In this document: in pieces, positions 7,631 through 10,801 of the stretch
Position numbering within the stretch: position 1 is the first letter of the stretch
Layout: the number at the start of each line of letters is the position of its first letter
Program-made: the position numbers and the translations under genes
NCBI GenBank assembly: GCA_964423175.1
Contig: CAYRDM010000018.1
Span: forward strand, 1 to 10,801
Length of the DNA stretch: 10,801 nucleotides
Source of the DNA: JBGQJN01 sp964423175
GTDB taxonomy: Bacteria; Patescibacteriota; Minisyncoccia; 2-02-FULL-40-12; IGHO2-01-FULL-4-A
Direction of reading: 5' to 3'
The notes under the pieces: generated by a model
What the model was told of the DNA's origin: nothing
Database searches by the model: none
What the model saw: only the letters and a program-made list of their open reading frames with translations

Positions 7631-9019
7631 ATGTGGCCAAGGAATCGCATTTTTTTTGTTTTAATCTTTTTGGGAGCGAACTTGATTATCGCTCAGCAAC
7701 CTAAAAGTAAGGTTGAAATATCTCCGCCTATGCTTTCAGCTCAAAATTCAGTGGATTTTGTAAATTCCTTGAACGGCGGACTTGGTTCCAGCAATGTAAT
7801 TTTTTCCTGCCAGTTTAAGCAGGGAACTCGTGAGCAGGAAATTTATAGAGTTTTGTATTCTACCCCAAGACAAGATTTTAATTTTAATAGGCCGCGGTTT
7901 CATAGTAACCCTAAGATTCTGGAGCATTGGGATTTTAGAGCATTTAGTGATATAGAAAGTTCCCTTGCTTTTGTTAATGAGAAGGGTTTGTGGGCGCAGT
8001 TTATTTCCTGTTTCAATCCAAATAAAATACCCGAGTCATCTTTTGTTATGGTGTTTTATTTGAAAGAAGAAAATTTGTCAGACGCTGATTATGTCCTGGC
8101 CGAGAAAAGTTTTTCCTCTGCGGAGGCAGCGGCCGGGCATGCTAACGCTAACCATTATTCAGAGCCACAATTTATTTCTGAGTTTGTGGTCAGTAAACAA
8201 TTAAGAAGCTCGTGGAGAATTATAATTCCAAAAGGAGACAAAAACAGAAACAAGGATTTTTCCTGGAGAGTTTTTAGGGGAGACCTAGAACAGATTTCAG
8301 GATTGCTTAGTGACGGAACTATCGGATCACCACACGTGATTTCTGAATATGATCTGGTGCATGCCAATAGCGCTACCGTCTTGTTTTATAAAAAGATTAA
8401 TGACAAGGGTGATGATTATTCTGGTCATGCTAGCAATTTTTTTAGAGAACCTTTGATCAGCTTGAGGACGCAGGTTTTTGCAACCAAGGCATTGTTAGAT
8501 AATCCAGGAGAAATAATTTTATCGGCAATTGTTAAGGATGCGATCGAATCTCTTAAATATCAAACGAGTAGTTTGATAGATTTGAAAGTTGAACCAGGTA
8601 TCAGACTCATTGCTGGTGAGCCCGATCATTCAATAGGATTTGTTGGCAGGCCTCCGGATACATTGGAAATAATTTTTACCGATAAACCCCTTAGAGTTCC
8701 TGCCGGTGGCTTATATACTTCGCCATCCGGTTTTGCCGGTAGAGGCTGGGTAGCCGTTTGGGTTATTAGTAATGCTGATTATGGTCACACTCCGCAGCAT
8801 ATTCTTCTGCACGAAATATTACATGAGTTTGGCGTAAGGCACCGAGCTGATCAGTTTTCAGTAATGTGTACTATACAAGACTCTGATCTTGAGGCCTGCT
8901 CTGGCAAGGAGATGAATATTGATAGTAATTCTTTCAGATCGCTGAGAGGCGGTGTCAGGGCCATAAAAGAAATCGGCTTCGACACTTATGTTGGAATTGT
9001 TTCAAGAGCTTCCAGGTAA
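7631..9019 (+). CDS. Secreted matrixin-like zinc metalloprotease (metzincin) with N-terminal repeats
   Basis: This 462-aa protein is probably an exported zinc endopeptidase. Residues 1-21 form a signal peptide: a basic start (MWPRNR), a hydrophobic core (IFFVLIFLGANLII) and likely cleavage after A21. There is no lipobox cysteine. The catalytic motif HExxHxxGxxH is complete at 394-404 (H394, E395, H398, G401, H404). M412 follows the last histidine by seven residues, the same spacing as the Met-turn of matrix metalloproteases. These features define the metzincin fold. C413 and C423 flank the Met-turn and might form a disulfide. Residues about 40-256 are not a domain I recognise and look like four degenerate repeats. 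The catalytic part occupies about 275-462, with no C-terminal anchor or sorting signal. The gene is a single unit with its own promoter, a strong Shine-Dalgarno and its own terminator. Substrate is unknown; the N-terminal part may be a propeptide or a binding region. Confidence 0.9.
   Translation: MWPRNRIFFVLIFLGANLIIAQQPKSKVEISPPMLSAQNSVDFVNSLNGGLGSSNVIFSCQFKQGTREQEIYRVLYSTPRQDFNFNRPRFHSNPKILEHWDFRAFSDIESSLAFVNEKGLWAQFISCFNPNKIPESSFVMVFYLKEENLSDADYVLAEKSFSSAEAAAGHANANHYSEPQFISEFVVSKQLRSSWRIIIPKGDKNRNKDFSWRVFRGDLEQISGLLSDGTIGSPHVISEYDLVHANSATVLFYKKINDKGDDYSGHASNFFREPLISLRTQVFATKALLDNPGEIILSAIVKDAIESLKYQTSSLIDLKVEPGIRLIAGEPDHSIGFVGRPPDTLEIIFTDKPLRVPAGGLYTSPSGFAGRGWVAVWVISNADYGHTPQHILLHEILHEFGVRHRADQFSVMCTIQDSDLEACSGKEMNIDSNSFRSLRGGVRAIKEIGFDTYVGIVSRASR
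7748..8398 (+). repeat. Protein-level repeat region: about four degenerate 45-50-residue units
   Basis: Within the metalloprotease, residues about 40-83, 100-146, 154-201 and 212-256 share a layout. Each has a short helix rich in S/A/E (FSDIESSLAF, FSSAEAAAGH, DLEQISGLL), a Gly/Asn turn, a strand (QFISCF, QFISEF, HVISEY, VIFSCQF), a polar loop, and a closing strand (VMVFYLK, WRIIIPK, TVLFYKK, IYRVLYS). Identity is low and the alignment was made by eye, so the first unit is the least certain. Confidence 0.45.
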
Positions 9020-9028
9020 TTTAATGTT

Positions 9029-9052
9029 AAAACCCGCTTCAAGCGGGTTTTT
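9029..9052. terminator. Bidirectional terminator between the protease gene and the 102-aa gene
   Basis: AAAACCCGCT (9029-9038) pairs with AGCGGGTTTT (9042-9051) around a 3-base loop, with A-rich and T-rich flanks on both strands. It lies 10 bases after the protease stop. On the opposite strand the TAA of the 102-aa gene (9051-9053) overlaps the stem. One hairpin therefore serves both converging genes. Confidence 0.85.
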
Positions 9053-9359
9053 ATTGTCCTTTTCTTCTTTTAATACCATTTAATCGTTCTAACAATCTTT
9101 CGAGCCATTCAGTACAAGCTTTGCAATTGGCGATGTGAAGACTCGAATTGTAGAATGATTTTGCTTTGGTTCGGTCTTTTAAATAATCCGCTACCTCCGG
9201 TCCAAGATTGGTTATTTGTGTAGGATCCGTATCGTCTTTATGGCAGAAATAAATGAGGTCTGTCGCGAAGGCGCCTAGCATCGTTAGGTCGCTTCCTATA
9301 TGCCGCATGCTTTCGATAGGCCGTGATCCTAGGGTTTTTCTTTTTGTTAGTCCGAACAT
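9051..9359 (-). CDS. Small HxxxCxxC protein, possibly a zinc-finger anti-sigma-like protein (102 aa)
   Basis: The function is not recognised with confidence. The product is soluble and basic at both ends (MFGLTKRKTLGSR at the start, IKRRKGQ at the end), with no signal peptide and no clear membrane helix. Near the C-terminus, H75-xxx-C79-xx-C82 is followed by a helix, EWLERLLERL. That combination is typical of zf-HC2/ZAS zinc-binding modules of anti-sigma factors, where the helix before it often carries a further ligand. C39 and H40 are the only other obvious ligand residues. A real ZAS domain would normally be N-terminal and linked to a membrane or sensor segment, which is missing here, so another zinc- or redox-binding role is equally possible. 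The start ATG (9357-9359) has a near-perfect AAGGAGG site 8 bases upstream. The gene is divergent from ftsK and convergent with the metalloprotease gene. Confidence 0.8.
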   Translation of the reverse strand: MFGLTKRKTLGSRPIESMRHIGSDLTMLGAFATDLIYFCHKDDTDPTQITNLGPEVADYLKDRTKAKSFYNSSLHIANCKACTEWLERLLERLNGIKRRKGQ

Positions 9360-9367
9360 TGTCTATC

Positions 9368-9374
9368 CCTCCTT
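9368..9374 (-). promoter_or_regulatory. Near-perfect Shine-Dalgarno of the 102-aa gene
   Basis: Read on the minus strand, AAGGAGG lies 8 bases before the ATG. It settles the start of this small gene and argues strongly that it is translated. Confidence 0.85.
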
Positions 9375-9409
9375 ATTATTTGGAGTTTTAAGGGGCAATT
9401 AATGTAATT

Positions 9410-9438
9410 AAAATAACTATAAATGTATAATAAGTCAA
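9410..9438 (-). promoter_or_regulatory. Candidate promoter of the 102-aa gene
   Basis: On the minus strand, TTGACT (9433-9438) and TATTTT (9410-9415) are separated by 17 bases. The -35 is strong and the -10 is four of six. The leader to the ATG would be about 45 bases and includes the AAGGAGG site. Confidence 0.45.
9426..9431 (+). promoter_or_regulatory. Candidate -10 box for ftsK
   Basis: TATAAT is a perfect -10 hexamer on the plus strand, about 60 bases before the ftsK start. No good -35 is found at 16-18 bases (TGTAAT at 17). It lies inside the spacer of the divergent minus-strand promoter, next to that promoter's -35, so the two would compete for polymerase. Confidence 0.4.
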
Positions 9439-9490
9439 TGGCCTTCGTAAAAACTTGCTTTCGTCGCCTGTCTCTAATAAAATCAATATA

Positions 9491-10801
9491 GTGAAACGTA
9501 ACCCTAAGAAAACCAAAAAAGCAGAAAAAGAGACAAAAGAAGTTGCTGAGGTTTTGGGGTTGTCTCAAGAAACTAAAAACGGAATTTGGGGAGTGGCATC
9601 TTTTGGTCTAGCCGTGGTAAGCACATTGGCTTTTTTTAATAAGGCGGGGAGTGTTGGAGAAATTTTTTCCTCTATTTCCGCATCTCTCTTTGGTTGGGGC
9701 AAGTTTTTAGTACCACTTAGCATGACGATGCTGGGCGTGGCTTTTTTCAGATCTATATCGAGGAAAATTTATACAAGTGCTATTTTTGGAACTATTCTTT
9801 TTGTTTTAGGTTTTCTGGCAGTATTTCACATTGTCGGTCACGGTGACTTGTCTTTGAGAATACATCAAGGAGGCTATCTTGGGCTCATTATAGGTTTTCC
9901 AATTTTAAAGGCAGTCGGTTTCACCTCTTCTTTTATAATACTTGTTGTTATGCTTTTTGTTTCAGTTTTAATAACTCTCAATATTCCCATCCATAAACTT
10001 ATTTTCAAAGATAAAGAGCAATTGGAAGAGGAATCTAAAGAACTCAAGGACAATGTTGTTGTTAAACGAGGAACTCAGATAGTTGATATGAAGGCGGAGG
10101 AAGCGATGGCAAAAGCCAAGCCCCAGCCTGTAAAATCCCAAACTGCCGCGAAGATTGATGATGGAGAGAGGGAATTTGTTATAAAATCTTCAAAGTCTGG
10201 TAAGTGGGTTTTGCCGCCTATCGATATTTTAAATGCTGATAAGGATCAGCCAAGAAGCGGTGACATCAATGCGAATGTCTCAATAATTAAGAGGACCCTT
10301 TCTAATTTTGGAATTGATGTAGAAATGGGTGAGGTTTCAATAGGACCTTCGGTTACTCAGTTTACTCTTAGACCAGCGGTTGGCGTGAAGTTGAACAAAA
10401 TTACATCCCTTAGAAATGATTTAGAACTTGCTTTGGCTGCTCACCCAATTCGTATCGAGGCGCCAATACCAGGAAAGGCGCTGGTTGGAATAGAGGTGCC
10501 AAACAAAAAATCGGCGATTGTCGGCCTTAGAGATATGTTTGAGGCGGAGGATTACAAGAAAAGCAAATACTTTTTGCCTTTGGCAGTTGGAAGAGATGTC
10601 GCCGGCTTTCCGGTTATGGCTGGTTTGGACAAGATGCCTCACCTGCTAATTGCTGGAGCGACTGGTACTGGTAAATCCGTAACAATAAACACCATTCTAC
10701 TGTCACTTTTGTATAAACACTCCCCTGACATGCTCAAATTTATTATGGTTGACCCAAAGCGTGTTGAGCTATCTTTGTATAATGGTATTCCCCACCTCAT
10801 A
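9491..10801 (+). CDS. ftsK: DNA translocase FtsK/SpoIIIE family (5' part; runs off the window)
   Basis: FtsK is a membrane-anchored, septum-located hexameric ATPase that pumps DNA and clears the chromosome from the division site. 437 codons are visible and the frame is still open at 10801. The order is a short basic start (MKRNPKKTKK), then about four or five hydrophobic membrane segments (roughly 31-50, 66-86, 94-115, 127-142, 146-165). A charged linker (about 172-235) is much shorter than that of E. coli. The translocase core begins at LPPIDILN (241-248). The alpha domain contains GPSVTQFTLRPAVGVKLNKI and RIEAPIPGKALVGIEVPN. Walker A is GATGTGKS (389-396, K395), and Walker B lies at FIMVDPKRVEL (417-427, D421). 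The rest of the motor and any gamma domain lie outside the window. GTG at 9491 was chosen as the start. An in-frame TTG at 9455 is the only other upstream option before the TAA at 9431-9433, and neither has a Shine-Dalgarno. Confidence 0.96.
   Translation, partial: MKRNPKKTKKAEKETKEVAEVLGLSQETKNGIWGVASFGLAVVSTLAFFNKAGSVGEIFSSISASLFGWGKFLVPLSMTMLGVAFFRSISRKIYTSAIFGTILFVLGFLAVFHIVGHGDLSLRIHQGGYLGLIIGFPILKAVGFTSSFIILVVMLFVSVLITLNIPIHKLIFKDKEQLEEESKELKDNVVVKRGTQIVDMKAEEAMAKAKPQPVKSQTAAKIDDGEREFVIKSSKSGKWVLPPIDILNADKDQPRSGDINANVSIIKRTLSNFGIDVEMGEVSIGPSVTQFTLRPAVGVKLNKITSLRNDLELALAAHPIRIEAPIPGKALVGIEVPNKKSAIVGLRDMFEAEDYKKSKYFLPLAVGRDVAGFPVMAGLDKMPHLLIAGATGTGKSVTINTILLSLLYKHSPDMLKFIMVDPKRVELSLYNGIPHLI

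Noticed and set aside
8155..8367. Minus-strand 70-codon frame inside the metalloprotease gene
   Set aside because: It lies wholly antisense to a well-supported coding region with its own promoter, Shine-Dalgarno and catalytic motif.
8782..8900. Archaemetzincin identity for the protease
   Set aside because: Archaemetzincins have HExxHxxGxxxCxxxxCxM and a later CxxC. Here the third ligand is H404 and only C413 and C423 follow, so the matrixin pattern fits better.
9347..9568. Minus-strand 73-codon frame upstream of the 102-aa gene
   Set aside because: It overlaps the N-terminal coding part of ftsK and the start of the 102-aa gene in another frame, and it crosses the intergenic promoters.
10421..10642. 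Minus-strand 73-codon frame inside ftsK
   Set aside because: It is antisense to the conserved FtsK motor domain just before Walker A.
1..10801. CRISPR array, insertion sequence, prophage or toxin-antitoxin pair
   Set aside because: No regularly spaced repeats, transposase or integrase motifs, terminal inverted repeats with target duplications, or paired small overlapping ORFs were seen.

Overview
The window looks like a chromosome segment from a small-genome, AT-rich bacterium, most likely a Patescibacteria/CPR member of the Parcubacteria kind. This placement is inferred from sequence style and not from a search. The signs are a compact RpoB (about 1050 aa) and RpoC (about 1195 aa) without the large insertions of proteobacterial enzymes, an FtsK whose core reads like CPR versions, a TTG start with no Shine-Dalgarno on rpoB, very short intergenic regions, and no ribosomal protein genes (rplJ/rplL) next to rpoB. 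TGA is used as a stop, not as a glycine codon, at least in the frames examined.

Layout. Positions 1-162 hold the 3' end of an unidentified plus-strand gene, closed by a hairpin terminator at 167-186. A second, nearly symmetric hairpin (191-224) ends the converging rpoBC transcript. On the minus strand, read right to left, come a short TsaB-like ORF (7225-7485), a structured 219-bp leader or promoter region, rpoB (3853-7005) and, 19 bp later, rpoC (246-3833). Transcribing rightward from a good promoter (7563-7591) is a secreted matrixin-like zinc metalloprotease (7631-9019). It meets a minus-strand 102-aa protein with an HxxxCxxC motif (9051-9359) at a shared bidirectional terminator. The last gene, ftsK (9491 to beyond the right edge), starts on the plus strand, divergent from the 102-aa gene, with apparently overlapping promoters between them.

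How the genes relate. rpoB and rpoC encode the two catalytic subunits of RNA polymerase and form an operon. ftsK encodes the septal DNA translocase. The TsaB-like ORF would belong to the tRNA t6A pathway if functional, but it is only the N-terminal half of the family and lacks the glycine-rich loop. The metzincin and the HxxxCxxC protein are each single transcription units with strong Shine-Dalgarno sequences, unlike their housekeeping neighbours. I see no CRISPR array, tRNA, rRNA, transposase or integrase. The most interesting content is the secreted metzincin, whose N-terminal half appears to be built from about four degenerate 45-50-residue repeats. No intergenic stretch exceeds 300 bases.
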